Source: Karalla daura (lineage: Eukaryota; Chordata; Actinopteri; Chaetodontiformes; Leiognathidae). From it: DNA of 64,000 nucleotides. Below are positions 40,401 to 52,919 of the stretch, one piece after another. Below the pieces are notes generated by a model. That model made no database searches, was not told where the DNA came from, and saw only the letters and a program-made list of their open reading frames with translations. How positions within the stretch are numbered: the stretch's first letter is position 1; each line of letters begins with the position of its first letter. Both the position numbers and the translations under genes were made by a program. The stretch is taken from assembly GCA_029224185.1 (NCBI GenBank), contig CM055188.1, positions 5,209,001 to 5,273,000 of the forward strand. The letters run 5' to 3'.

Positions 40401-43400
40401 TTCATTTTCCGACCACTGCGATCAAAGTTAAACTTTACACTTCTACTCGTGACTGTGGCCTCAGTTTTCATAGTAGACACACCAAATCGCATCAGGGCGT
40501 TCCTGAGACTGTCCCCTGCGTGACGGTGTGTTTGTATTGCAGATAGGTGCAAGCGGTGTTTCCTTAGAGCCAAATGTTTAGCACTTGGGCAATTATCGCT
40601 TTTTCCCATATGAATGAATGGGAAAATCGGAACGCCTCAAACAAAAATGCGCTATGTCGCCATACTTTGAGGTAGAAACTACATTTCAATTTAAAAAATT
40701 CAAGAATCTTGTGGTCTGTCTGTGTACCGGGTTTCATGTCGATAGCTTGTACCGTTTTTCACCAGCACCTTCTCAAAGCTCATTTGGTGAATTCCCTGCT
40801 TCTCTCTCTCCCCTGCTGACAGTGTCCTGCTGGAGCAGGTTGACTGATGACCTCATACAGACACACAAACACTTCAGGCACACTCACACACACACTCGGT
40901 CTCTCTCATACATGCATGTTAATACAAAGTTATGGCCGAAAAGAGCAATTCTCCTTCGGCTCTGGCGGGGGGGGGGGGGGGGGGGGGGGGGTTGGGGCAG
41001 CTAGTGACTCGATGGTGGGCACAGGTTTCGGAGCACTCTCGAAATTTCAGCGCGCTGGAATTTTCTAGTTAGTGCTCCGAAAGGGAGCACTATTACTCTC
41101 CACCGTGTTTATTCTTCTTATTATTATTATTAGTGCTCCGAAAGGGAGCACTATTACTCTCCACCGTGTTTATTCTTCTTCTTATTAGTGCTCCGAAAGG
41201 GAGCACTATTACTCTCCACCGTGTTTATTAGTGCTCCGAAAGGGAGCACTATTACTCTCCACCGTGTTTATTCTTCTTCTTCTTCTTCTTCTTATTATTA
41301 GTGCTCCGAAAGGGAGGACTATTACTCTCCACCGTGTTTATTCTTCTTCTTCTTCTTATTAGTGCTCCGAAAAGGAGCACTATTATTCTACACCGTGTTT
41401 ATTCTTCTTATTATTATAGCGAAATTTCGGTCGAGCGTATCTCGAGAACCGCTGATCGCAGACACATAAACCATACATCAAAACGTGCGGCTCGGCCCCG
41501 GCAAGTGTGCTTTCCTTCGACCCCGACAGAATTCCAGTTTTTGGCCCCGCCAGGGGCCAAAAACTGGCAAAATCAGTTAATTGGCCGCTGTTGCCAAACG
41601 ATCCAGATTCTGGACAAGTTAAAAAGAAGAATTGTTCGGGACGCTCTCCCGCACGCGTTGGTATATAGCAGCCTAAAAATTGACAAAGATTGATGAAAAA
41701 ATAACACTTTTTAGCCAAAAAGTGCTCAGAAAGAGCAAAAAATCCCATAAGAAATGAATGGGAAAAACCACAAAATTCAAAAAATCGCCCTCAAACAAAC
41801 ATTCGCTGCCAAGCCATACGTTGTCGTAGAAACTTCGTTCAAACTTCAAAACGCAGGAAAACTTGTCGTCTCTGCCCGTACCCGACAGCGTGTTGATACC
41901 TTGTGTCGTTTTTCATCCAGGCCGTCTCAAAAACACGTGGGTTTGGCGTTTTTTGAAAAGTTAGAGTGGGGAGAGACCAACTGTCAGAGTGCGGGATGAC
42001 TGAAAAATCACCTCTCATTTTGCTTTTTTCACGCTGCTCCCGGCCAAACCGTAAGCAGTAGACAAATTCTTTTTTCCAGTTTTGTAGGCAAATTTGTGCT
42101 CTCTCGTGCGATGCCGGCCATGAACCTGAGCGCTTTGTAAAATTTAAACGGCGAGCCTCAGAGTCAGGCCAGCGCAGCCTCTTCTCTCCATAAGCCCCCA
42201 TTCATTTTCCGACCACTGCGATCAAAGTTAAACTTTACACTTCTACTCGCGACTGTGGCCTCAGTTTTCATAGTAGACACACCAAATCGCATCAGGGCGT
42301 TCCTGAGACTGTCCCCTGCGTGACGGTGTGTTTGTATTGCAGATAGGTGCAAGTGTTGTCTCCCTAGAGCCAAATGTTTAGCACTTGGGCAATTTCGCTT
42401 TTTCCCATAAGAATGAATGGGGAAATCGGAACGCCTCAAACAAAAATGCACTACGTCGCCATACTTTGAGGTAGAAACTTCATTTTAATTTCAAAAATTC
42501 AAGAAACTTGTGGTCTGTCTATGTACCGACTTTCGTGTTGATAGCTTGTACCATTTTTCACCAGCACTTTGTCAAACACACTTTGGTCAAAATGACACAG
42601 ACCAAGGGTCTGCAGACTGTCGCCGTCGTCATGGCAACCGCTGCTTTATATGGGGCCCTTATGGAAAAAAAACCTTTAAATCGCGACTGTGGGCAAACGA
42701 TCCAGATACTGGACAAGTTGAATAGAAGATTTGTTCGGGACACTCTCCCGCACGCGTTGGTGTATAACAATCCGAAATCGGACAAAGATTGACGAAAAAA
42801 ATAACACTTTTTGGCTAAAAAGTTTTCCGAAGGAGCAAAAAATCCCATAAGAAATGAATGGGAAAATCCAGAAAATTCGAAAAATCACCCTCAAACAAAC
42901 ATTCGCTGTAAAGCCGTGCGTTGATGTAGAAACTTCATTCAAACTCCAAAACGCAGGAAAACTTGTCGTCTCTGCCCGTACCCGACAGCGTGTCGATACC
43001 TTGTATGGTTTTTCATCCAGGCCCTCTCAAAAACATGTGGGTTTGGCGTTTTCGATGCAGCTCGAGTGGGGAGAGACCAACTGTCAATTTGGGATCGCTG
43101 AAGAATCACCTCTCATTTTGCTCTTTTCACGCTGCTCCCGGCCAAACCGTAAGCAGTAGACAAATTCTTTTTTCCACTTTTGTAGGCAAATTTGTGCTCT
43201 CTCGTGCCATGCCGGCCATAAACCTGAGCGCTTTGTAAAATTTAAACGGCGAGCCTCAGAGTCAGGCCAGCGCAGCCTCTTCTCTCCATAAGCCCCCATT
43301 CATTTTCCAACCGCTGCGATCAAAGTTAAACTTTACACTTCTACTCGTGACTGTGGCCTCAGTTTTCATCATACACACACCAAATCGCATCAGGGCGTTC

Positions 43401-46400
43401 CTCAGACTGTCCCCTGCGTGACGGTGTGTTCGTATTGCAGATAGGTGCAAGCGTAGTCTCCCTAGAGCCAAATGTTTAGCACTTGGGCAATTTTGTTGTT
43501 TCCCATAAGAATGAATGGGAAAATCAGAATGCCTCAAACAAAAATGCGCTACGTCGCCATACTTTGAGGTAGAAACTTCATTTTAATTTCAAAAATTCAA
43601 GAAACTTGTGGTCTGTCTGTGTACCGAGTTTCATGTCGATAGCTTGTATCGTTTTTCACCAGCACCTTCTCAAAGCTCGTTTGGTGAATTCCCTGCTACT
43701 CTCTCTCCCCTGCTGACAGTGTCCTGCTGGCGCAGGCTGACTGATGACCTCATACAGACACACAAACACTTCAGGCAAATCACACACACACTCGGTCTCT
43801 CTCACACATGCATGTTCATACAAAGTTATGGCCGAAAAGAGCAATTCTCCTTCGGCTCTGGCAGGGGTGCGGGGGGGGGGGTTGGGGCAGCTAGTGACTC
43901 GATGGTGGGCACAGGTTTCGGAGCACTCTCGAAATTTCAGCGTGCTGGAATTTTCTAGTTATTATTATTATAGCGAAGTTTCGGTCGAGCGTATCTCGAG
44001 AACCGCTGATCGCAGACACATAAACCATACATCAAAACGTGCGGCTCGGCCCCGGCAAGTGTGCTTTCCTTCGACCCCGACAGAATTCCAGTTTTTGGCC
44101 CCGCCAGGGGCCAAAAACTGGCAAAAATCAGTTAATTGGCCGTTGTCGCCAAACGATCCAGATTCTGGACAAGTTAAAAAGAAGAATTGTTCGGGACGCT
44201 CTCCCGCACGCGTTAGTATATAGCAGCCTAAAAATTGACAAAGATTGATGAAAAAATAACACTTTTTATCCAAAAAGTGCTCAGAAAGAGCAAAAAATCC
44301 CATAAGAAATGAATGGGAAAAACCAGAAAATTCAAAAAATCGCCCTCAAACAAACATTCGCTGCCAAGCCATACGTTGTCGTAGAAACTTCGTTCAAACT
44401 TCAAAACGCAGGAAAACTTGTCGTCTCTGCCCGTACCCGACTTCGTGTTGATACCTTGTGTCGTTTTTCATCCAGGCCGTCTCAAAAACACGTGGGTTTG
44501 CCGATTTTTGAAAAGTTAGAGTGGGGAGAGACCAACTGTCAGAGTGCGGGATGACTGAAAAATCACCTCTCATTTTGCTCTTTTCACGCTGCTCCCGGCC
44601 AAACCGTAAGCAGTAGACAAATTCTTTTTTCCTGTTTTGTAGGCAAATTTGTGCTCTCTCGTGCGATGCCGGCCATAAACCTGAGCGCTTTGTAAAATTT
44701 AAACGGCGAGCCTCAGAGTCAGGCCAGCGCAGCCTCTTCTCTCCATAAGGCCCCATTCATTTTCCGACCACTGCGATCAAAGTTAAACTTTACACTTCTA
44801 CTCGCGACTGTGGCCTTAGTTTTCATAGTAGACACACCAAATCGCATCAGGGCGTTCCTGAGACTGTCCCCTGCGTGACGGTGTGTTTGTATTGCAGATA
44901 GGTGCAAGTGTTGTCTCCCTAGAGCCAAATGTTTAGCACTTGGGCAATTTCGCTTTTTCCCATAAGAATGAATGGGGAAATCGGAACGCCTCAAACAAAA
45001 ATGCACTACGTCGCCATACTTTGAGGTAGAAACTTCATTTTAATTTCAAAAATTCAAGAAACTTGTGGTCTGTCTATGTACCGACTTTCATGTTGATAGC
45101 TTGTACCGTTTTTCACCAGCACTTTGTCAAACACACTTTGGTCAAAATGACACAGACCAAGGGTCTGCAGACTGTCGCCGTCGTCATGGCAACCGTAGCT
45201 TTATATGGGGCCCTTATGGAAAAAAACCTTTAAATCGCGACTGTGGGCAAACGATCCAGATTCTGGACAAGTTGAATAGAAGATTTGTTCGGGACACTCT
45301 CCCGCACGCGTTGCTGTATAACAATCCGAAATCGGACAAAGATTGACGAAAAAATAACACTTTTTGGCTAAAAAGTTTTCCGAAGGAGCAAAAAATCCCA
45401 TAAGAAATGAATGGGAATATCCAGAAAATTCAAAAAATCACCCTCAAACAAACATTCGCTGTAAAGCCGTGCGTTGATGTAGAAACTTCATTCAAACTCC
45501 AAAACGCAGGAACACTTGTGGTCTCTCCCCGTACCCGACAGCGTGTCGATACCTTGTATGGTTTTTCATCCAGGCCCTCTCAAAAACATGTGGGTTTGGC
45601 GTTTTCGATGCAGCTCGAGTGGGGAGAGACCAACTGTCAATTTAGGATCGCTGAAGAATCACCTCTCATTTTGCTCTTTTCACGCTGCTCCCGACCAAAC
45701 CGTAAGCAGTAGACAAATTCTTTTTTCCAGTGATGTAGGCAAATTTGTGCTCTCTCGTGCCATGCCGGCCATAAACCTGAGCGCTTTGTAAAATTTAAAC
45801 AGCGAGCCTCAGAGTCGGGCCAACGCAGCCTCTTCTCTCCATGAGGCCCCATTCATTTTCCAACCACTGCGATCAAAGTTAAACTTTACACTTCTACTCG
45901 CGACTGTGGCCTCAGTTTTCATAGTAGACACACCAAATCGCATCAGGCCGTTCCTGAGACTGTCCCCTGCGTGACGGTGTGTTTGTATTGCAGACAGGTG
46001 CAAGCGTTGTCTCCCTAGAGCCAAATGTTTAGCACTTGGGCAATTTCGCTTTTTCCCATAAGAATGAATGGGAAAATCGGAACGCCTCAAACAAAAATGC
46101 GCTACGTCGCCATACTTTGAGGTAGAAACTTCATTTTAATTTCAAAAATTCAAGAAACTTGTGGTCTGTCTGTGTACCGGGTTTCATGTCGATAGCTTGT
46201 ATCGTTTGTCACCAGCACCTTCTCAAAGCTCATTTGGTGAATTCCCTGCTACTCTCTCTCCCCCGCTGACAGTGTCCTGCTGGAGCAGGCTGACTGATGA
46301 CCTCATACAGACACACAAACACTTCAGGCACACTCACACACACACTCGGTCTCTCTCATACATGCATGTTAATACAAAGTTATGGCCGAAAAGAGCAATT

Positions 46401-49400
46401 CTCCTTCGGCTCTGGCGGGGGGGTGGGGGGGGGGTTGGGGCAGCTAGTGACTCGATGGTGGGCACAGGTTTCGGAGCACTCTCGAAATTTCAGCGCGCTG
46501 GAATTTTCTAGTTCAAATATACAATATCTCATTTCATTGCTTTGCAGATGATGCAACATATTTGCCCCTAAAAACCAATGAGCAAGCCTCTGTTCAACTT
46601 TTACTAAAGGACACCGATGACAACTGGTCCTGGGAGGAGGTGAACAATCTGTCTTAAAACAAAAATGAAATCATTTTATTTGGTCAACTGCAAAGAAATG
46701 GTGTGAGCACATAAGTCATGTCCCTGCATATTTGCATTGGCTACCAGTTAATTTTAGGATTAAGTTAAATGTTTTTTTAAAATATGTAAATGTGTTGGAA
46801 ACACCTCATTCATCAGAGCTTGTACATCTGGACACCACTGTTAGGGTATACTTCTACAAAACACGTCGTGTCGCTCATGCCTCAATCACTGCCTACTTTT
46901 GCAGCCAAATGAAAGGGGCTGTGACACCACAGGGGGCATACACAGACTTCGTTCTCAATAGAGTTTTGAACATTTCTCTACCTACTGGTGTGACAAGTTC
47001 AGTTTGGCACCATCCACAAAAACATTGTGCAACACTTTTCGCAAGGTCTCAAAATTTTTTCTTCATATGATGCGGTTTGTGCATATTCTGCACAATGTGT
47101 TTGCCGGAAGCACACCCTGGCCTTTAGGTCATTAAACTCTTTGCTCTTGGCAGTACCTAGGACCAGTCTCTCAACACATTTCACAAGCTTTCTCAATAGC
47201 AGCCCAAAAACTGTTGAAAAGCCTCCCCCTCCGTCAGAGCTGCACAGTCTGTTGAGCATTTTAAAATACTCCTGAGTTTTTTTTCCACTTAGTGTTATCT
47301 CTAGACTCCAAATGAGACATACAGCAATAGACAAATACCAAATAATGTACCAAACTATTACAAAAGTGTATTTAAATAAATGAAAACAATCAAAGCAATA
47401 TTATAGTGACATGTAGTGCTTTACTTTTTGTACAAAAATCTTGCCATTTTATCCTTGAGAGAAGTAAATTTATCAGTGCCTCTGTGGTTAAAGTCAGGGA
47501 TGTTTTTGACAAGTTTCTTGTCCATAGAGAGAGCATGCTCTCTATGGACAAGACAAGACGAGACAATCCTGAGCCATTGGGTTCCTGAGGAAGGTCATGA
47601 TTATCTTCAGTGTTGAGAAGCCCCTTTCAGATGAAGCTGTAGTCATAGGAGTTGTGATGATCATCTTCAGCAGAGCATTAATTTCTCTTTCCCCATTTTG
47701 CTTTTTCCTTCATTGTCTATCTACAACTCAAACCGTCTCCACTCAAACTCCAACTCACTCTGACACACCTTGTCATAGACGACAGTGACGTCAACTTACA
47801 GTGAGAGTCTCTGGGTAGAAATTCTTGCGCCCCGGGGAGGAAACACATCACTAATCAATAACTTTAAACAACATAAAGGAATACCACAACTTAACTCAAC
47901 TATATCATATTTATTTTGCTAATCTAAAAAAAGATATACATATATTTCAAATAATTATTTCTTTTAGTTTTTTCTTGTGAGTAGTGATGAATGGTGGGGC
48001 GGCACCCTACTACCCTCTCTTGCCCAGCCACCACTGATTTTTCTTTATTATAGTGTCTATTTATTGTATTGCTACAACTGTACAGCACTTTGGTCAATTG
48101 TGGTTGTTTGTAAATGTGCTTTATGTGACTGTGACTGTGACTTTGTTTCACTTGTTTAACACCCAACTCTGCCCCAATAGAGTACATTCACTCATTCATT
48201 CACCTTTCATCCATTTATTTATTCAGGTGTCATCCGTTATCTGTTGTATTGTCTTTGATCTTTTTGCACAGTGTATATAAAATAAACAACTGTTTAGTTT
48301 ATTATATTTATGTAACTCAGATTTCTTACTCAACTCCCTTTGCTGCACTGTCCATTGTGTTGATTGAAATTTCCCCATAATACGTACAATCATAAATAAG
48401 TCATTCATGATGCAGTGACTTAATTTAAAGTTAAATGTCTCTACAGTCCCTGGTTGGTCCAGCTGCGTCAGTGATGCTGCTGATGCTCATGACTTCCTGC
48501 TGGATAGTTTCACCAGCAGGGTGCACTACACCTATATCAATATACTGTAGTATGGCCTGCATATATATGTTAGGTTACATGATATATTTAATTTATGACC
48601 ACCTATTGAAAAGCCAGGAAGAGTCTCCTGGGGAATATTTTGAGCTATTAACATATTCTGAAGAGTAGTTTCTAACTTTTCCATCAATGTCTAACTTATG
48701 GAAATCTGAAAAGATTTGAAGATGTTGCCTTTTGAACGTACTGTAGGCTCTCTGCAACCTAGTTTTGTGAAAAAACCAGCCTGTAAATTTCTGAAGTATT
48801 CCCTTACCTAGGGAGGCAGGTAACAATAACATACATTTCTGTCACATTTTCATAAGTAAAACTCTCTACTGGTCTAGCTGTCAGTGACATCTGGTATCTG
48901 TTACCCCACAGTAGGTTTTTACAAAACGTCCCTGAATAAGAATAAAAAACTAGAAGGGTAACACAAGTTAGATGGAGCAAAGGCAGATACATATTTCTAA
49001 TATGAAATTAAATAAAATACACTGAAGTCACTCTCGGTTGAAGTGTGGGTGAATAAGTCTGCTGCTCCATGTGGCTGATCATTACATTGTGGAGTCCACA
49101 CACAGTGGATTATTAAAAGGTAGTGTTTAGCATGAGAAAACAGTTTGTAACACTGATGTAGTGGAAATAACTTGGAAGTTAAACTCAGCCCATAAGAAGC
49201 TGTTCGCTTCAAAGTGTCCTACCACTCTCTTAAGTTTGCTAAAGAATCCATACGTTGTACAAAAGCTCTGGAGAAAGTTTGCAGTAACCTGACTGTGGAA
49301 GGAGAGAAATCTCCATCCTTCTTCTGTAGCATTACCATCTGTTTGCTCATTCCAGCTCCTCAGCCACAATGCTGTGCAATTTTTCATTGTCTGCATTTTC

Positions 49401-52400
49401 AGTTTTAGTCCACAGTAGATTAGGGGTGTTTTCCAGTAAAATGAAATCAGCCTTGTTGATTTGAAAGGTTCAGAATCAGCTAAATCAGAAGTGAGATTGT
49501 TGTTGTTATGACCACAACCATCCTTCGTGTTGAAAGAGTGCTGCTGAAGATTTTCCCCAGTAACAGCCAGGGTTTAGTTCTTCTGCAATGCATATTTCCT
49601 GGTTAGTTTTTACTCAATGATGAAAAAACACAGCTTCCAGAAGCAACTGGATAAGACACTTGCAGGAAATTGCCCAAAAAAAAAAACAAAACCACATGAA
49701 AGCCATTAATTACTGATTGAATGAATTACTGATAATTTACTGTTGTATCACTGCACTCCAACTTAGAAGTGGATCACTTTAGATTTGAAATAACCTAAAT
49801 TAAAACACAAAACTTTATGGTTTCAATGCCCCCCAAATACTGCTATTTGAAGCATGGAGTGGCTTCTTCATGGTTGACTTGCATCTTCTGCAGATTATTC
49901 TGCTGGATTTATCATTTTTCTAAATGAATTCAGCTACAACACCTCACCTGTACATGGGGCACTTCTAACCACTGAGCGAAATTATGCCCCACCAATTAGA
50001 AATATTTTCATCTCACATTATGTTAAATGCGTTCTTTTTGCTCTTTTGAATTAAATGAAGGACATGAATATTTAACCCTAACTCTCACATTTTGTAGGCA
50101 TATGTGTGTGGGGCAAAGCACTCACTTTAATTAGTTCAATTGTCGAGTCGAATGTGATTTAGAAATACATGCATGTTTAAAAGCATCATGTCCACATAGT
50201 TATAGTTTAATATTCTTCATCAAAAATTGATTTTTGTCAACAATCATTATGACAGTGTGTATAGAGTCTCTTTTGCCTCTGACTGATGTTACTGACTGAT
50301 ACATCAGTTGCACAGTTTGCACAAATTGCTCAAAATGTTGCCCTACGCACAAACATGAGGCCCTATACATAGGACACATAGCATTTAATCTCTTAAGCAG
50401 ACACACAGGAAATGAGGAGTCATCTATTGACCATGATGCATATTGTTGGATCGTGAGAGGACCCTGGTGTACCTGGAGAAAGGATATCTTCCTGTGGAAA
50501 ATCTAGGTCTCCATTTCCAAGTCTGAAAGGAATTCTTGTCAAACTGCAGGGTTTTTGATTGATTGGTGAAACTTAACACAACTTATTGACATGTTTAAAA
50601 CCATGTTTCAGTTCTACATTATAAACTTTTAGGCTTATAATTTGAATCTGTGTTGGGTCATATTGTTTTAAAAAGCACAAATTTATATTAAAGTCTGAAA
50701 AGTTTCTACTGTGCAAACTGTGTATTGCATCAACATGGAAAGTTTAATTTTTAATCATATTTTCAAGGATTTTCACACGGTGAAATAGCAAATACCACAG
50801 GCTCTTTCAAAAATCATTAATGAAAAACTATACAACTTATGAACACGTTGAAAACAACATGAAGGGAATACAAGTTTTTCTCCATTTTAAAGTTTGAATG
50901 AAATTTCTACATCAAGGTATGAGCAAATCAGAAATTACTAAGAAACTTATTAAGAAACATAGTGAATAACAATAGGTGCCCCTGAGCACTAGCTATAGCA
51001 GCACCGATTAGCCAGCAGTTATTTCATGAATATATTTGGGGAAAGGGAACATCCTTACTACCTTAATTACCACTAAAAAAGGGCCAGAGTGGGTCAAGCT
51101 TACCTGAGGGTCAGAGAGACGTGAAATGTCCGGGTAGAGGTAGAATCTGATGCCATCATATGCTCCTGGCAGGGTCACTCCTCTGATTAGCAAGATCAGC
51201 AACATGACGTAAGGAAATGTAGCTGTCACATATACAACCTGCAGGTATGAAGACACATAGATTTGAATTAAGTAAATTAATTCATCGAAAAACTGAAATC
51301 AAATTGGACTTGGAAAAGTAGTCACTGATTTAACCTGTTCCAAATATAGATATAAATAATAGATACAGATAATGGAAACGGGCAAAGTAAAATCTGCCTC
51401 AGTAGTTAACAATAACCCCCTTATTGAACCCATCTTAAAAATAATGCAATACAACAGACATGGACAATCATGAATGGGAAATAGAAGTTGCCCCTCGACT
51501 TATTCAAGGTAAACCATAAATACACACAAACATACAGGCACACACTCACAGAGGCTAGATCTTCCTAAATAACAAAGTAATACACCGTTTTTGATTAAAA
51601 TCTCCAATTAAACAATTACAGAATTGCGTTTAACATCTCAAGACTCTTCTTTGGGTCTCTCAAGACCCAATGAACAAAGCCTGGGGGCCTTGGAAGGCAG
51701 ACGGGGGGTAACACATTCTCTGGCTTGCTGGCATCCAGTCAAGGTCCAATTGAGGACAGAACAGGAAAGAACAGAGCTAGGTCAGGAGACTGGAAAGAAA
51801 AGAAGGCTCCCCTTGCCCTGTCTTTTAAACAGAAGAAGCCGAGAGAAGTGATGCTGGCAGTGTGGGAAAATGTGCTTTTCTTTGAAGCACAAACAGGGGT
51901 GCATTCGCACACATTCATGAAGAATTCACAATGTTAATGTTGGTGTACAAATACTACAAATGCAAATAAAGTTGACAATAAGTAGCTCAAGAACACATTC
52001 ATAAATGCATGAAGAGAAAAACTAGGCCTCCTCATAGACCTATACTCACATTACTGTACAACTGCAAACAATAGATTTGTGGGTGGGTGGCTCAGAGGAG
52101 CTTGGCTCACTTTTCAAGTGTGGGGACAAGTAGGACTCCTACAATACTAGTTAAACCATTTTTTTATTCTCAATGATATCCTTAAAACCATTTACCTGAA
52201 AATATAGGTTTAAGAAACAAATTAAACAAAAGAAAACTTTATTTAGATAGCACTTTTCATGCAGAGGAATACATGAAATGAGAACATGTAACCATAGACA
52301 AATAATATTAATGATACATAGATGATACTATCATCTAGTAAAATCAAATTGTGCGAATTAATGAGGCAGTCAAGTCTGATTATATTCACTTCACTTAACT

Positions 52401-52878
52401 TTATCTAAATTTAATCTACCATTTAACTTCAATTACGTACCAATTCACAAAAACAGTTATTTCAATACAATCAAAATTTAGACCTGGCCTTGACCAAATT
52501 TAAAAAGCTTTGCTAATTCTTGCATCGTCTACGAAAAAGTACAAGAACATTTTTCTCTTACTCCCCAATTTAATTTGAATGAACACAAACCCCAAATCTT
52601 CTCTCCTGATTTCTGATATTCTATATCTCTATGAACCTGTGATGTTCTTCATGCTGGCTTTGACAATCCATGGGTAAATGTTAAGGTCATCACAAATTTA
52701 CTGCTCAAACTTCCCCCAGCTTCACCATATATTGTTAGAATGGCTGGCAAACATGGCCTCCAAAAGCAAACAGCTTAGCATTGTCAGAACTGAATGGACT
52801 GTAGGGTATGTGGAGAAGAAAGCACCTCTCTCGCAGCAAGCGAGCTGTGGTTAATTTCTTATGGTGGCAGAGAGAGAC

Positions 52879-52919
<41 letters not shown>

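Larger units (their letters stand above)
3719..51103 (-). other. slc6a11: 47.4 kb intron of slc6a11, host for nearly all mobile elements in the window
   Basis: The donor GTAAGC at 51103 and acceptor TTCAG at 3719 bound an intron of 47,385 bp, about 88 percent of the gene span visible here. Elements in it include DNA transposons (Tc1, PIF/Harbinger, hAT-like MITE), LTR elements, LINEs and the two hairpin-ended noncoding families. They lie in both orientations relative to the gene, and several are nested. Confidence 0.9.

Noticed and set aside
38953..41416. Regularly spaced short palindromic repeats that could suggest a CRISPR array
   Set aside because: The spacers are TTC/TTA microsatellites and a constant CTCCACCGTG segment rather than unique sequences, the context is a vertebrate intron, and no cas genes are present.
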